A stretch of 64,000 nt of DNA from Streptomyces sp. SID13031 (GTDB taxonomy: Bacteria; Actinomycetota; Actinomycetes; Propionibacteriales; Kribbellaceae). Under the pieces are notes generated by a model, which was not told where the DNA came from, searched no databases, and saw only the letters and a program-made list of their open reading frames with translations. The stretch is taken from assembly GCF_010548305.1 (NCBI RefSeq), contig NZ_JAAGLV010000002.1, positions 558,001 through 622,000 of the forward strand. Direction: 5' to 3'. The position numbers and the translations under genes are program-made. Shown piece after piece: positions 9,181 through 18,408 of this stretch; positions within the stretch are counted from its first letter, which is position 1; every line of letters starts with the position of its first letter.

Positions 9181-10131
9181 GTGGATCCGCTGTCGGAGAT
9201 GCTTGCCTTGCTCAACATCGAGGCCGCTCTCCCGTCCCGGTTCGAGGCCGCAGGCGACTGGGCCCTGCAGTTCGACGGGTAGGCCGACATCAAGGTCGGC
9301 GCTGTCCTGGCCGGTAGCTGCTGGATCACCGCGGCCGACAGCGAACCGTTGCATCTGGCAACGGGTGACTGCTATCTGGTGGCCAGCGCCCGGGCGTTCG
9401 GGGCGGCCGCCGGCCTCGAAGTCGAGCCGGTCGACGGGCACGCCGTCCTCGAAGCCGGCGGCTACCCGGACACCGTCCGCTACAACACCACCGCTGCTGC
9501 TCCGGATCGAACCGTCATCGTGGGTGGCGCCGTCAACTTCGACGAGACCACCGCCGCGCTGCTGCTGGACCATCTACCCACCACCGTCCGGATCCCCGCC
9601 GACAGCAAGCCCGCTGCCGCGCTCCGCCCACTGCTTGAGCTTCTCGGCGAGGAGTTCGCGCACGCCGAACCCGGCGTTGCCAACGTGCGCGACCAGCTCA
9701 CCAAGGTGCTCTTCGTCCAGGCGCTCCGGGCGATGATCGCCTCCGACAACCGTCCGTCCGGCTGGCTCGGCGCACTCGCCGACCCGAGCATCGGGCCCGC
9801 GCTGGAGCTGCTCCACCGCGAGCCCGGCCGCCACTGGACGGTGGCCGAGCTGGCGGAGAAGGCCAGCATGTCCCGGAGCACCTTCGCGCTCCGGTTCAAG
9901 ACCCTGATCGGGATGTCCCCGCTCGACTACCTGGCCCACTGGCGGATCCAGGCGGCCGGCCGCGCCCTGCGATCCACCGACCGCACGGTGTACTCCGTCG
10001 CCCAGTGTCATACTGCCCCGCCCCACCGCCCCGGTCAGGGATTCGGCTACGGCTCCGAGAGCGCATTCAGCAACGCCTTCAAACGCGTCACCGGACAGTC
10101 GCCCGCGAAGTACCGCCAGCTCGTCCATTAG
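9181..10131 (+). pseudogene. AraC-family regulator (cupin type) with in-frame amber stop and HTH insertion
   Basis: From the GTG at 9181 (AGAGGAG just upstream) the frame reads VDPLSEMLALLNIEAALPSRF and a cupin-type sensor region, but is broken by TAG at 9280-9282 in WALQFDG*ADIKVG, where intact relatives have Tyr or His. It resumes and reads to 10131. The C-terminal AraC helix-turn-helix pair is recognisable (WTVAELAEKASMSRSTFALRF). The second helix-turn-helix reads VYSVAQ, then 13 residues (10006-10044), then GYGSESAFSNAFKR, where relatives have about two residues. An in-frame insertion of about 33 bases therefore disrupts the recognition helix region. An annotation pipeline would call only 9349-10131. 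Two lesions suggest a decaying gene, probably the former regulator of the neighbouring reductase. Confidence 0.75.
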
Positions 10132-11087
10132 TGCAACCGGACCCGCGGGTCCAAGGCGGCGTACGCGATGTCGACCAGGATGTTCGCGACCACGACGGCC
10201 GCCGACGCGAACAGGACGATCCCGATGATGACCGGGAGATCCTGCTGGTTGATCGCCACGATCGCTGTCTGGCCGAGGCCTGGCAGGCTGAACACCGTCT
10301 CGATCACGACCACGCCGCCGATCAGCTGACCGAGGTCGATACCGAACTGGGTGACCACCGGGGTCAGCGCGCTGCGCAGTCCGTGCCGCACGATCACCCG
10401 GCGCTCGCGGATACCTTTCGACCTCGCAGTACGGATGTAGTCCTCACCGAGTACGTCCAGCATCGCTCCGCGGGTCAGTCGCGTGTACGTCGCCGCGAGC
10501 AGGAGCGCCAGCGCGATCCAGGGCAGCAGCATGTGCTGGAACCAGGACCCGACGCCTTGGGTGATGCCGGTGTAGCCGCCTGCCGGGAACCACTTGTACC
10601 CAGCCAGAGTGAGCTGGAAGTACAGGAAGTACAGCAGGAGCAGGCCGAGCAGGAACGACGGGAACGAGTAGAAGAACAACGAGAACAGCGTCAGGCCGCG
10701 GTCGGCCAGCGAGCGTGGATGCACCGCGGAGATGACCCCGTTGAACACTCCGAGCAGCAGCCACAGAACGGACGCGCCGAGCGCCAGTGACACCGTGATC
10801 GGCAGCGCCTGCCCGATGATCGACGTCACCGCGACCTGGTGGTAGTAGTCGTAGCCCAGGTTGCCCTGCACCGCGTTCTCGACGAAGTGCAGGTACTGCT
10901 TCCAGATCGGCAGGTCGAGCCCGAGCCGGTGCTTGATCAACTCGATCGTGTCCGGGGTCGCCTGCCGGCCGGCCAGCGTCTGCGCGACGTTGCTGGGGGC
11001 AACGAAGAACAGACCGAAGACGGCCAGTGAGATCAGCCAGAGCACCAGGATGCCGTGGCCGATCCGGCGGAGCAGGAACAGTGCCAT
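10128..11087 (-). CDS. Peptide-type ABC transporter permease (DppB/OppB family)
   Basis: A 319-residue inner-membrane permease starting MALFLLRRIGHGILVLWLISL, typical for DppB/OppB, with about six transmembrane helices. The EAA loop that contacts the ATPases lies near RTARSKGIRERRVIVRHGLRSAL. It is the last gene of a five-gene operon on the minus strand (binding protein, two ATPases, DppC, DppB). AGGGAG lies seven bases before the ATG, and 12 bases separate it from the DppC stop. Its stop codon overlaps the end of the convergent AraC pseudogene. The substrate (di- or oligopeptide, or another solute such as nickel or a glycoside) cannot be read from the sequence. Confidence 0.93.
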   Translation of the reverse strand: MALFLLRRIGHGILVLWLISLAVFGLFFVAPSNVAQTLAGRQATPDTIELIKHRLGLDLPIWKQYLHFVENAVQGNLGYDYYHQVAVTSIIGQALPITVSLALGASVLWLLLGVFNGVISAVHPRSLADRGLTLFSLFFYSFPSFLLGLLLLYFLYFQLTLAGYKWFPAGGYTGITQGVGSWFQHMLLPWIALALLLAATYTRLTRGAMLDVLGEDYIRTARSKGIRERRVIVRHGLRSALTPVVTQFGIDLGQLIGGVVVIETVFSLPGLGQTAIVAINQQDLPVIIGIVLFASAAVVVANILVDIAYAALDPRVRLH

Positions 11088-11099
11088 CGCGGACTCCCT

Positions 11100-12023
11100 T
11101 CAGCGCAGCCGGTCGGCCCGTGGATCGAACGCGTCCCGTACGCCGTCGCCGAACAGGTTGAAGGCGAGCGTCGTGACGAGCAGCGCGATCCCGGGGAAGA
11201 AGATGAACCACCAGGCGGTCGTGTAGTAGTTCTGCGAGGCGCTGATCATGCCGCCCCAGTCGGCCGTTGGCGGCGGCAGACCGAGTCCGAGGAACGACAG
11301 CGTCGCCTGGGTGACGATCACCACCGGGATCAGCAGCGTGGTGTAGACGATCACCGGCGCGAGCACGTTCGGTAGTACGTCGACGAACATGATCCGGCCG
11401 TCACCGGCGCCGAGCGAGCGAGCCGCTTCGACGAACTCGCGTTCGCGCAGCGACAGCACCTGCCCACGGACGATCCGGGCCACCGAGGCCCAGCTGAAGA
11501 AGCCGATCACGCAGACCGTCACGGTCAGGCTGGGGCCGGTCACCGACACCAGCGCGATCGCCACCAGCAGGAACGGCACCGACAACACGACGTCGATCAG
11601 CCGGGCCAGGATGGTGTCGACGATCCCGCCGAGGAACCCGGCCGCGAGGCCGAGGACGACGCCGATCGAGACGGTGATCGCGGTCGCCAGTACGCCGACG
11701 AGCAGCGAAACCCTGGCCCCGTAGGCGATCCGGACCAGGATGTCGCGGCCGAGGTCGTCGGTGCCCAGCCAGAACGTCCCGTTCGGGCCCTTGGGCAGGC
11801 CGTCCGGCGTCAGGCCGAGGTCGCGGTACTGCTCGTTCGGCGGGTGCCCGGTGATCGCGGCGAAGACCGGCGCGAAGATCGCCATCAAGATGATCAGCAC
11901 GATCACGGCCAGCGAGATCATCGCCACCTTGTCCTTGCGCAGCCGTGCGACCGCGAGCACCAGCGGACTACGCCCCTCGATCGCAGCCGCTGGTGCCTCG
12001 ATCGCCTCCAGCGCTGCGGTCAT
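11100..12023 (-). CDS. Peptide-type ABC transporter permease (DppC/OppC family)
   Basis: A 307-residue permease partner of the DppB protein. It has an N-terminal cytoplasmic segment, a first membrane helix (KVAMISLAVIVLIILMAIFAPVF), and the family hallmark LGTDDLGRDILVRIAYGARVSLLVG. The EAA loop is EAARSLGAGDGRIMFVDVLPNVLAP. I chose the ATG at 12023, which overlaps the TGA of the upstream ATPase gene (ATGA), rather than the in-frame start at 12086 lying inside that gene. Together with DppB it forms the translocation pore. Confidence 0.93.
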   Translation of the reverse strand: MTAALEAIEAPAAAIEGRSPLVLAVARLRKDKVAMISLAVIVLIILMAIFAPVFAAITGHPPNEQYRDLGLTPDGLPKGPNGTFWLGTDDLGRDILVRIAYGARVSLLVGVLATAITVSIGVVLGLAAGFLGGIVDTILARLIDVVLSVPFLLVAIALVSVTGPSLTVTVCVIGFFSWASVARIVRGQVLSLREREFVEAARSLGAGDGRIMFVDVLPNVLAPVIVYTTLLIPVVIVTQATLSFLGLGLPPPTADWGGMISASQNYYTTAWWFIFFPGIALLVTTLAFNLFGDGVRDAFDPRADRLR

Positions 12024-13054
12024 GATGCCTTCAGTTCGGGTACTGCGGCCGACAGATCCTCGCCGACCGCCAGTGGGAAGAAGCACGCGGTCCGATGCGC
12101 CGGATCGTCATTGAACGCGGGCTCCAGGCCCGGCTCGGCGACCGCACACTGCGCTCGGGCCTTCGGGCACCGGGTGTGGAACCTGCACCCCGCAGGCGGG
12201 TTCGTCGCCGACGGGATGTCACCCACGAGGATGATCTGCTCCCGGCTGTCGGCGGTATCCGGGTCCGCGACCGGCAAGGCGGACAGCAGTGCGCGGGTGT
12301 ACGGATGCCTGGTCTGCTCGAACAACTGGTCGGTCGGCGCGACCTCGACGATCTTGCCGAGGTACATCACCGCGATCCGGTCACTCACGTGCCGGACCAC
12401 CGACAGGTCGTGCGAGATGAACACGTAGGTCAGATCGAACTCGTGCTGCAGATCGGCCAGCAGGTTGATGATCTGCGCCTGGATCGAGACGTCCAGCGCC
12501 GACACCGGCTCGTCGCAGATGACCAGCTTCGGCCGCAGCGCGAGCGCCCGGGCGACGCCGATCCGCTGCCGTTGCCCACCGGAGAAGTCGGCCGGGAACC
12601 TGTTGTAGTGCTCGGGATTGAGCCCGACCAGCGCCATCAGGTCCTGCACCTTGCGCTTGCGCTCGGCGCCGGCGGAGATGCCGTGGATGGCGAACGGGTC
12701 GCCGATGATCGAGCCGACCCGGCGCCGCGGGTTCAGCGAACCATACGGGTCCTGGAAGATCATCTGGATCTCCCGCCGCAGCGGCCGCATCTGTCGTCGC
12801 GACAACCCGGTCAGGTCGGTCCCGTCGAACCAGACCGAGCCCGACGTCACGTCGTACAGGTGGGCGATGCAGCGGGCGAGCGTCGACTTGCCGCAGCCGG
12901 TCTCGCCGACCAGTCCGAGCGTCTCGCCCTTGCGCACCTCCAGCGAGACGCCGTCGACCGCCTTGACCACCTCCTTGCGCTGGGTCGGGAACTCCTTGCG
13001 GACGTCCTGCACTTTCAGCAGTGCGTCCGCGGATCGCTCCAGGGTCTCTGTCAT
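12020..13054 (-). CDS. Peptide-type ABC transporter ATP-binding protein (DppF/OppF family)
   Basis: A 344-residue ATPase with Walker A GETGCGKST near residue 52, signature SGGQRQRIGVARAL, Walker B LVICDEPVSALD and the H-loop SHDLSVV. The C-terminus has the oligopeptide-transporter extension with cysteines (PAGCRFHTRCPKARAQC), which in this family binds an iron-sulfur cluster or metal. It overlaps DppD upstream by one base (TGATG) and DppC downstream by four (ATGA), so the operon is translationally coupled. It energises uptake through the DppB/DppC pore. Confidence 0.93.
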   Translation of the reverse strand: MTETLERSADALLKVQDVRKEFPTQRKEVVKAVDGVSLEVRKGETLGLVGETGCGKSTLARCIAHLYDVTSGSVWFDGTDLTGLSRRQMRPLRREIQMIFQDPYGSLNPRRRVGSIIGDPFAIHGISAGAERKRKVQDLMALVGLNPEHYNRFPADFSGGQRQRIGVARALALRPKLVICDEPVSALDVSIQAQIINLLADLQHEFDLTYVFISHDLSVVRHVSDRIAVMYLGKIVEVAPTDQLFEQTRHPYTRALLSALPVADPDTADSREQIILVGDIPSATNPPAGCRFHTRCPKARAQCAVAEPGLEPAFNDDPAHRTACFFPLAVGEDLSAAVPELKAS

Positions 13055-14043
13055 CAGGCCACCGCCTTGGTCACGTCGTGGTCCAGCCAGCAGGCCGACT
13101 GGTGCCGCGGATCACCCTGTACATCGGTGAGCGGCGGCGTCTCGACCCGGCAGCGGTCGAAGACGTGCGAGCACCGGGTCGCGAACGGGCAGCCGGCCGG
13201 CAGGTTGATCAGGCTCGGCGGAGTGCCCTGGATCGGGGTCAGCCGTTTGCCGCTGTGAGCCGGCAGCGAAGCCAGCAGCCCTTGCGTATAAGGGTGATGA
13301 TTGCGATAGAAGATGTCCCGGCGCGGCGCCCGCTCCATCACCGCACCGGCGTACATCACGATCACCTCGTCGGACATTTCCGCGACCACGCCGAGGTCGT
13401 GCGTGATCAGGATGATCGCGGTGCCGAACTCCTCCTGCAGTTTGCGCATCACGCTCAGCACCTGCGCCTGGACCGTCACGTCGAGCGCCGTGGTCGGCTC
13501 GTCCGCGATCAGCAGCGCCGGGTCGAGGGCCATCGCCATCGCGATCATCACCCGTTGCCGCATCCCGCCGGAGAACTGGTGCGGGTAGTCGTCGATCCGC
13601 TCCGAAGCGCGCGGGATGCCGACCAGGGTGAGCAACTCGGCGGCCCGGCGCCGGGCCGCCTGCTTGGAGATGTGCCGGTCGTGCGCCTGGATCATCTCCA
13701 CGATCTGCCAGCCGATCCGGTACTGCGGGTGCAGGCTGGACAGCGGATCCTGGAAGATCATCCCGATCTTGGCCCCCCGCAACCTGCGCAGGGTCGACGC
13801 ATCGGCGGTGATCAGGTCCGTGCCGTCGAAGTACGCCGTACCGGACACCTGGGCGCCCCGGGTCAGACCGGTGATGGTCTGGGTGGAGACGCTCTTGCCC
13901 GAGCCGGACTCGCCGACGACGGCCAGGGTCCGGCCGCGCTCGACGTCGAAGGACAGCCCCCGGACGGCGCGGACGGTGCCGTCCGGGGTGTCGAACGAGA
14001 CCCTCAGGTCTCGAACCTGTAGCAAAGCGTCCGAGTTCGGCAC
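13054..14043 (-). CDS. Peptide-type ABC transporter ATP-binding protein (DppD/OppD family)
   Basis: A 329-residue ATPase with Walker [11 protein letters not shown] near residue 46, signature [15 protein letters not shown], Walker [15 protein letters not shown] and the switch [11 protein letters not shown]. The oligopeptide-type C-terminal extension ([18 protein letters not shown]) is present. It begins three bases after the stop of the substrate-binding protein and overlaps DppF. With DppF it forms the heterodimeric motor of this importer. Confidence 0.93.
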   Translation of the reverse strand: MPNSDALLQVRDLRVSFDTPDGTVRAVRGLSFDVERGRTLAVVGESGSGKSVSTQTITGLTRGAQVSGTAYFDGTDLITADASTLRRLRGAKIGMIFQDPLSSLHPQYRIGWQIVEMIQAHDRHISKQAARRRAAELLTLVGIPRASERIDDYPHQFSGGMRQRVMIAMAMALDPALLIADEPTTALDVTVQAQVLSVMRKLQEEFGTAIILITHDLGVVAEMSDEVIVMYAGAVMERAPRRDIFYRNHHPYTQGLLASLPAHSGKRLTPIQGTPPSLINLPAGCPFATRCSHVFDRCRVETPPLTDVQGDPRHQSACWLDHDVTKAVA

Positions 14044-14046
14044 GGG

Positions 14047-15849
14047 TCAGCCCTGCTTGTCCTTGGCCAGCCACACGTTCGTCGGGTCGTAGTTCTGCAT
14101 CGACGGGACGTACACGGCGTTGTGCACCTGTGCGGCGTGGTAGTTGGCCTGCTTGTTGTTGGTGAGCGGGTAGAAGGCGGCCTGGCTCATCACCTGGGCG
14201 TCTGCCTTGGCCCACAGCTCGGCGGCCGCGTCGGTGGTCGGCGCTGCGATGGCCTGCTTGATCAAGGCGTTGGTCGCCGGGTCGTTGAAGAGACCGAAGT
14301 TGCTGCCGATCGGCGGGAACGACGGCGCACCCGAGAACAACGGGTTGAAGAACGAGAGCGCCGCGTTGCCGTACCAGTCGGCGCCCCAGCCGGCCAGCGA
14401 CAGATCCCAGACGCCGCGCTCGGCGACGGTCGGTACCTGCAGGTACTTCACGTAGAAGTCCGCGTTCGGCGACGGTACGCCGGTGACCGTGATGCCCACC
14501 TTGGACAGGTCCTGCTGGATCGTCTGGAAGGACTTGCTGCTGCCCTCGGTCGCGTTGCGGTAGAGGAACTTCAGCGTCAGGTTCGGGTAGCCGGCCTCGG
14601 CGAGCAGTTGCTTGGCCTTGTCCGGGTTGTACGGATAGGGATCGATCTGTTTCGAGCCGACGATGACGTCCGGCAGGACGTGGGTCAGCGGCGGGTTGAG
14701 CGTCTGGCCGCCGAGTACCTGCAGGATGTGGTCGCGGTTGATCGCGTAGCTGATCGCCTGCCGCACCTTGGGGTTGGCCAGCGCCTTGTTGTTGTTCGGC
14801 GAGGCGGTGTTGTAGATGACGTACGGGTTGGAGCCCGCGGTGTCACCGATGGTCAGGTTCGGGTCCTTCTTGGCCTGCAATGCGGGCAGCTGCGACGGCG
14901 GGGGAGCGACGTCCCACTCGAGGTCGGCACTCGGCGTACCGGTCTGCAGTTGCTGCTGGACCGAGTCCTGGCTGACCGTCTCGTCCACCACGATCTTGTC
15001 CACGTAGGCCTTGCGGACCGGGTCGGTCGACGGGTCCCAGGCCGGGTTGCGGGAGTACGTGATCGACTTGGTCGGCACCCAGGAGTCGACCTTGTACGGG
15101 CCGTCGGAGGGGTAGTTGTTGCCGAGCTCGGTACTGGCCGGCAGGTACTTGAGCGACTCGACCGGCGCGGGCGAGAAGGCCGACAGGGTCAGCATGTCGA
15201 CGAAATACGTGGCCGGCTGGGTCAGCTTGAAGACGACGGTGGTGTCGTCCTTGGCGACCACGCCCGGCAGCGGCGTCTTGTCGATGTAGCTCTGGATCGC
15301 GGCGACCGTCTTCGGCACCTTGGCGAAGCCGTCGGCGAAGGCCTGGTACCCGACGATCAGGCTGGCGAAGTCCGGGATGCCGCCGAACGGCTGGACCGGG
15401 TTCGCGGTCCGCTTGACCCCGAGGACCATGTCGGCGGCGGTCACCTGGCGGGCCGGGCTGGTGTTCCACTTGGCCCCGGGCCGGATCTTGATCGTGTAGG
15501 TCTTGCCGTCGGCGCTGATTCCGCCGTTCGCGGCGGTCGGGATTTCGGTGGCGAGGTCCGCGACCGGGGTGGTGTTCTTACCGCCGGCGTCGGCCGGGTA
15601 GGTGAACAGCTGCCTGCTCCACATCCGCAGGTTGATGTAACCCACCGAGTAGTAGCTGACGTTCGGGTCCATGTAGTCGACATCGCCCTTGCCCAGCATG
15701 TTCAGGGTGCCGCCGGTGACCGGCGTACCGCCTGAATTGGTGTCCGTACCACCGGATGTGGTTCCCTGGTCGGCGTTGCACGCTGCCAGCGTGAGACTCG
15801 TGACGGCGACGATCGCCACCGCCGCGAGCCGTCTTCCGGAACTGGCCAT
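14047..15849 (-). CDS. Extracellular solute-binding lipoprotein, family 5 (peptide type)
   Basis: A 600-residue lipoprotein. The signal MASSGRRLAAVAIVAVTSLT ends in the lipobox LTLAAC, so it should be anchored outside the membrane. The mature protein is SBP_bac_5-like, with VRQAISYAINRDHILQVLGG and DPYPYNPDKAKQLLAEAGYPN, the usual landmarks of DppA/OppA. The ATG at 15849 has GGAGGAGG upstream and begins the signal peptide; the longer frame to 15930 has no support. As first gene of the operon it probably sets the substrate range. It lies divergent from the two-component system starting at 16024, separated by about 170 bases. Confidence 0.93.
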   Translation of the reverse strand: MASSGRRLAAVAIVAVTSLTLAACNADQGTTSGGTDTNSGGTPVTGGTLNMLGKGDVDYMDPNVSYYSVGYINLRMWSRQLFTYPADAGGKNTTPVADLATEIPTAANGGISADGKTYTIKIRPGAKWNTSPARQVTAADMVLGVKRTANPVQPFGGIPDFASLIVGYQAFADGFAKVPKTVAAIQSYIDKTPLPGVVAKDDTTVVFKLTQPATYFVDMLTLSAFSPAPVESLKYLPASTELGNNYPSDGPYKVDSWVPTKSITYSRNPAWDPSTDPVRKAYVDKIVVDETVSQDSVQQQLQTGTPSADLEWDVAPPPSQLPALQAKKDPNLTIGDTAGSNPYVIYNTASPNNNKALANPKVRQAISYAINRDHILQVLGGQTLNPPLTHVLPDVIVGSKQIDPYPYNPDKAKQLLAEAGYPNLTLKFLYRNATEGSSKSFQTIQQDLSKVGITVTGVPSPNADFYVKYLQVPTVAERGVWDLSLAGWGADWYGNAALSFFNPLFSGAPSFPPIGSNFGLFNDPATNALIKQAIAAPTTDAAAELWAKADAQVMSQAAFYPLTNNKQANYHAAQVHNAVYVPSMQNYDPTNVWLAKDKQG

Positions 15850-16023
15850 TGGTCCTCCTCCGAGACATGCTCTGTCTGTCGTGATAGGGCCGAAACTAGA
15901 ACTGGCGGGCGGTCCTGACGGCCCGGTCACGGAACCGTCAACGTCTTGTCATCAACCGCCCGGCGGCCAGATGTCGAATACATGACAGTCGTCACCTACC
16001 TCAGGGGATTGGGAGTAGGCCCC

Positions 16024-16728
16024 ATGTCGAGCGACACTGGTGACGTGGCGCACAGCTTGTTATTGGTCGATGACGAACCGCGCATTCGGCGGGTATTGCG
16101 GCTTGCCCTCGAGGACGAGGGTTACGAGGTCTCCGAGGCAGCCAACGGGTTCGACGCGTTGACGGCGCTGCGGCGCGAGCCACCGGACGTCGTGCTGCTC
16201 GACATCATGTTGCCGGACCGGGACGGATTCACCGTCTGCCGGGAGATCCGGCGCACCAGCGACGTACCGGTGATCATGGTGACCGCGCGGACCGACAGCC
16301 ACGACGTCGTCGCCGGGCTCGAAGCGGGCGCCGACGACTACGTAACGAAACCGCTGGTAGCCAAGGAGTTATCGGCGCGGATCAGGGCGCTGCTGCGCCG
16401 GGTCGAGCCGAACGGCACGCCGGTCCTGGAGCAGTTCGTCGTCGGCGACCTGGAGATCGACGTACCGGCCGCCGAGGTGGTGCGGGACGGATCGGTACTG
16501 CCGCTGACCCGGACCGAGTTCAAGCTGCTGGTCGAGCTCGCCAGCCTGCAGGGCAAGGTGTGCAGCCGTGAGCACCTGCTGTCGAAGGTCTGGGGCTACG
16601 GATACTTCGGTGACAGCCGAATCGTCGATGTGCACATCCGGCGGCTGCGGCTGAAGATCGAGCGCGACCCGGCCACCCCCAAACACCTCGTCACCGCCCG
16701 GGGTCTCGGCTATCGACTGGTGAGTTGA
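16024..16728 (+). CDS. OmpR-family response regulator
   Basis: A 234-residue response regulator. The receiver domain has the acidic pocket VDDEP, the phospho-acceptor Asp60 in VVLLDIMLP, Thr87 and Lys109 (DDYVTKP). The winged-helix DNA-binding domain follows (PLTRTEFKLLVELASLQGKVCSREHLL and RIVDVHIRRLRLKIE). I chose the ATG at 16024, 18 residues before VDDEP, with GGGAG upstream; an ATG at 15982 would add 14 residues. The stop overlaps the TTG start of the kinase gene (TTGA). Divergence from the peptide importer makes that operon a candidate target, but no binding site was established. Confidence 0.92.
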   Translation: MSSDTGDVAHSLLLVDDEPRIRRVLRLALEDEGYEVSEAANGFDALTALRREPPDVVLLDIMLPDRDGFTVCREIRRTSDVPVIMVTARTDSHDVVAGLEAGADDYVTKPLVAKELSARIRALLRRVEPNGTPVLEQFVVGDLEIDVPAAEVVRDGSVLPLTRTEFKLLVELASLQGKVCSREHLLSKVWGYGYFGDSRIVDVHIRRLRLKIERDPATPKHLVTARGLGYRLVS

Positions 16729-18167
16729 CGTTGCGGCGGCGGTTCGGGCTGCGCGACCGGGTGATGCTGGCCTATGGGCTGCTTGCGCTCGGACTGTCCG
16801 GCGTACTGGCTCTGGTCACCTGGAGCGTGGTCTCCAGTTATCTGACCGACCAACGGATCTCGTCGGCGATCGTGGAGACCTCGGACAACGCGGCGACGCT
16901 GCACTACGCGCTCTACGGACTGACCGCTTCCTGCGGGCCGGTACGCCGCCTGAATGCCGAGCCCGAGTGCGGGACGATCGACTCGCTGACGTCGACCGAG
17001 GTGATGAACCTGGTCGAGGCGCTGCCGTCCACGGACTCGGCGGCGATGCTGATGCGCTACGACAGCGCCTGGTACACGATGTCGGCGTCGGCGGACCAAG
17101 TACCGACCGACATGGTGGAGACCGCTCGGAACGGGCTCGAGGTGCATCGGCGGATCGAGGTGGGCGGGAATCAGGTGCTTGCCGTCGGGGTGGCGCTGGG
17201 GCGTCCGGGCGAGGCCTTCTTCGAGCTGCATCCGTTGAACCGGCTCGACAACACACTGCGGACGCTGAAGCTGACGCTGATCCTGGCCGCGATCGTGACC
17301 GCGTTGCTGGGGCTGGCGGTCGGGCGGCTCGCCAGCACGGTGGCGTTGCGGCCGCTGGCCAAGCTGACTTCCGTCGCGGCGGCGGTGGCGCGCGGGCGGC
17401 TCGACGCGCGGCTGGAGGCGGAGAACGATCCTGATCTCGGTGGGCTGGCGCGATCCTTCAACCAGACCGCGGCGGCGCTGGAGAAACGGGTGGTCGCCGA
17501 TGCCCGCTTCGCCGGCGACATCAGCCACGAGCTGCGAACACCGCTGATGACGATGATGAACTCGATGCAGCTGATCCAGAACCATCGCGCGGAGCTGCCG
17601 GGGTCGGTTCGCGAGCCGCTCGAACTGCTCGGCGACGACCTGGACAGGTTCCGTCAGCTGGTGATCGACCTGCTGGAGATCTCCCGCGACGACGGCGGCG
17701 ACCAGGGCACTCGCGAGACGGTCCGGATCGGCGACCTGGTCCGCGCCGCCGCGGACGCGACCGCCGGCCGGGAGATCACCGACGTCGCACCGGACGCCGC
17801 CGACCTGACGATGGAGGCCGACAAGCGCCGGCTCGAACGCGTCATCGCCAACCTCGTCGACAACGCCGAACAACACGCCGGCGGCTGCAAGGGCGTCAGC
17901 GTCAGAGCAGGGGGCAAGGGCGTCATCATCTTCGTGGACGACGCCGGCCCAGGCGTCCCCGAAGCCAACCGCGAACGCATCTTCGAACGCTTCGGCCGAG
18001 GCAACACCTCCCCCGACAGCCGCACCGACACCCAACGCGGCGGCATCGGCCTGGGCCTGGCCATCGTCGCCCGCCACGTCGAATGGCACCACGGCACCAT
18101 CCAGGTAAAAGACCGCCCCGAAGGCGGCGCCCGCTTCATCATCGAACTCCCCGCCAAAAACCCCTGA
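16725..18167 (+). CDS. Two-component sensor histidine kinase
   Basis: A 480-residue membrane kinase. One transmembrane helix lies near 12-40, an extracytoplasmic sensor of about 145 residues follows, and a second helix (LILAAIVTALLGLAVGRL) lies near 186-205. Then come a HAMP domain, a HisKA domain with phospho-acceptor His268 (GDISHELRTPL) and an HATPase_c domain with NLVDNAEQHAGG, VDDAGPGVPE and GGIGLGLAIVARHVEWHHG. The TTG at 16725 overlaps the regulator stop and is preferred to later ATGs because it keeps the first membrane helix whole. Two cysteines about 18 apart in the sensor region (Cys70 and Cys84 region) could form a disulfide. The signal sensed is unknown. Confidence 0.9.
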   Translation: MTLRRRFGLRDRVMLAYGLLALGLSGVLALVTWSVVSSYLTDQRISSAIVETSDNAATLHYALYGLTASCGPVRRLNAEPECGTIDSLTSTEVMNLVEALPSTDSAAMLMRYDSAWYTMSASADQVPTDMVETARNGLEVHRRIEVGGNQVLAVGVALGRPGEAFFELHPLNRLDNTLRTLKLTLILAAIVTALLGLAVGRLASTVALRPLAKLTSVAAAVARGRLDARLEAENDPDLGGLARSFNQTAAALEKRVVADARFAGDISHELRTPLMTMMNSMQLIQNHRAELPGSVREPLELLGDDLDRFRQLVIDLLEISRDDGGDQGTRETVRIGDLVRAAADATAGREITDVAPDAADLTMEADKRRLERVIANLVDNAEQHAGGCKGVSVRAGGKGVIIFVDDAGPGVPEANRERIFERFGRGNTSPDSRTDTQRGGIGLGLAIVARHVEWHHGTIQVKDRPEGGARFIIELPAKNP

Positions 18168-18171
18168 CCGC

Positions 18172-18271
18172 GTCCCGACCGACAGGACATAGTGCGCCCT
18201 GGCAGCCGGGTTCCCGCTGACCCGAGCCTCAGCGCGCCCGGCGTCAGCCACTATGTCCTGTCGCTCGGGAC
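18172..18271. repeat. 100-bp palindromic element, copy A
   Basis: The ends 18172-18194 and 18249-18271 are 23-base inverted repeats matching at 22 positions (core CACTATGTCCTGTCG). The 54-base interior also has short complementary stretches. The element begins four bases after the stop of the histidine kinase. A second element of the same total length and with the same right end lies at 48181-48280, which argues for a dispersed repeat family rather than a simple terminator. It may still act as a transcription terminator here. Confidence 0.75.
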
Positions 18272-18325
18272 AGGCCTGCCCATAAATCGGCTGACGGGCT
18301 GGCGGTGGCGACCTACCCTGGAGGT

Positions 18326-18349
18326 ATGGCTACCAGCCTCTGTGTCTAG
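18326..18349 (+). CDS. Seven-residue leader peptide of the ABC-F gene
   Basis: An ATG directly preceded by CTGGAGGT, a strong ribosome-binding site (though with very short spacing), starts the tiny frame MATSLCV followed by TAG. It lies 60 bases upstream of the ABC-F start. The second half of the leader (CTCTGTGTCTA, 18338-18348) is complementary to 18385-18398, next to the ABC-F ribosome-binding site. Leader peptides of this type before antibiotic-resistance genes are ribosome-stalling sensors; whether this one stalls is inference. Confidence 0.6.
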   Translation: MATSLCV

Positions 18350-18400
18350 TTGCGGACTCGCTTTCGTACCCGAAGTGCGTCCGTTAGACATCACAGAGAG
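18338..18400 (+). promoter_or_regulatory. Predicted translational attenuator upstream of ABC-F
   Basis: Outer stem: 18338-18348 (CTCTGTGTCTA) pairs with 18385-18398 (TAGACATCACAGAG), all leader bases paired with a three-base bulge on the right. Inner stem: CGGAC at 18353-18357 pairs with GTCCG at 18379-18383, and CTTTCG pairs with CGAAG around 18361-18375. The ABC-F ribosome-binding site AGAGAG (18395-18400) lies in the right arm. With the leader untranslated the site would be masked; a ribosome halted on the leader codons would open it. This is the classic erm-type logic and is deduced only from base pairing. Confidence 0.55.
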
Positions 18401-18408
18401 TAACCATC

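Noticed and set aside
9349..10131. Intact 260-residue AraC regulator starting at an internal ATG
   Set aside because: The conserved N-terminal sensor continues upstream through a TAG codon to a GTG with a good ribosome-binding site, so the short form is a truncated product of a broken gene.
15945..15987. TGTCAT and ATGACA inverted repeat upstream of the OmpR-type regulator
   Set aside because: Six-base arms 32 bases apart are not distinctive enough for an operator.
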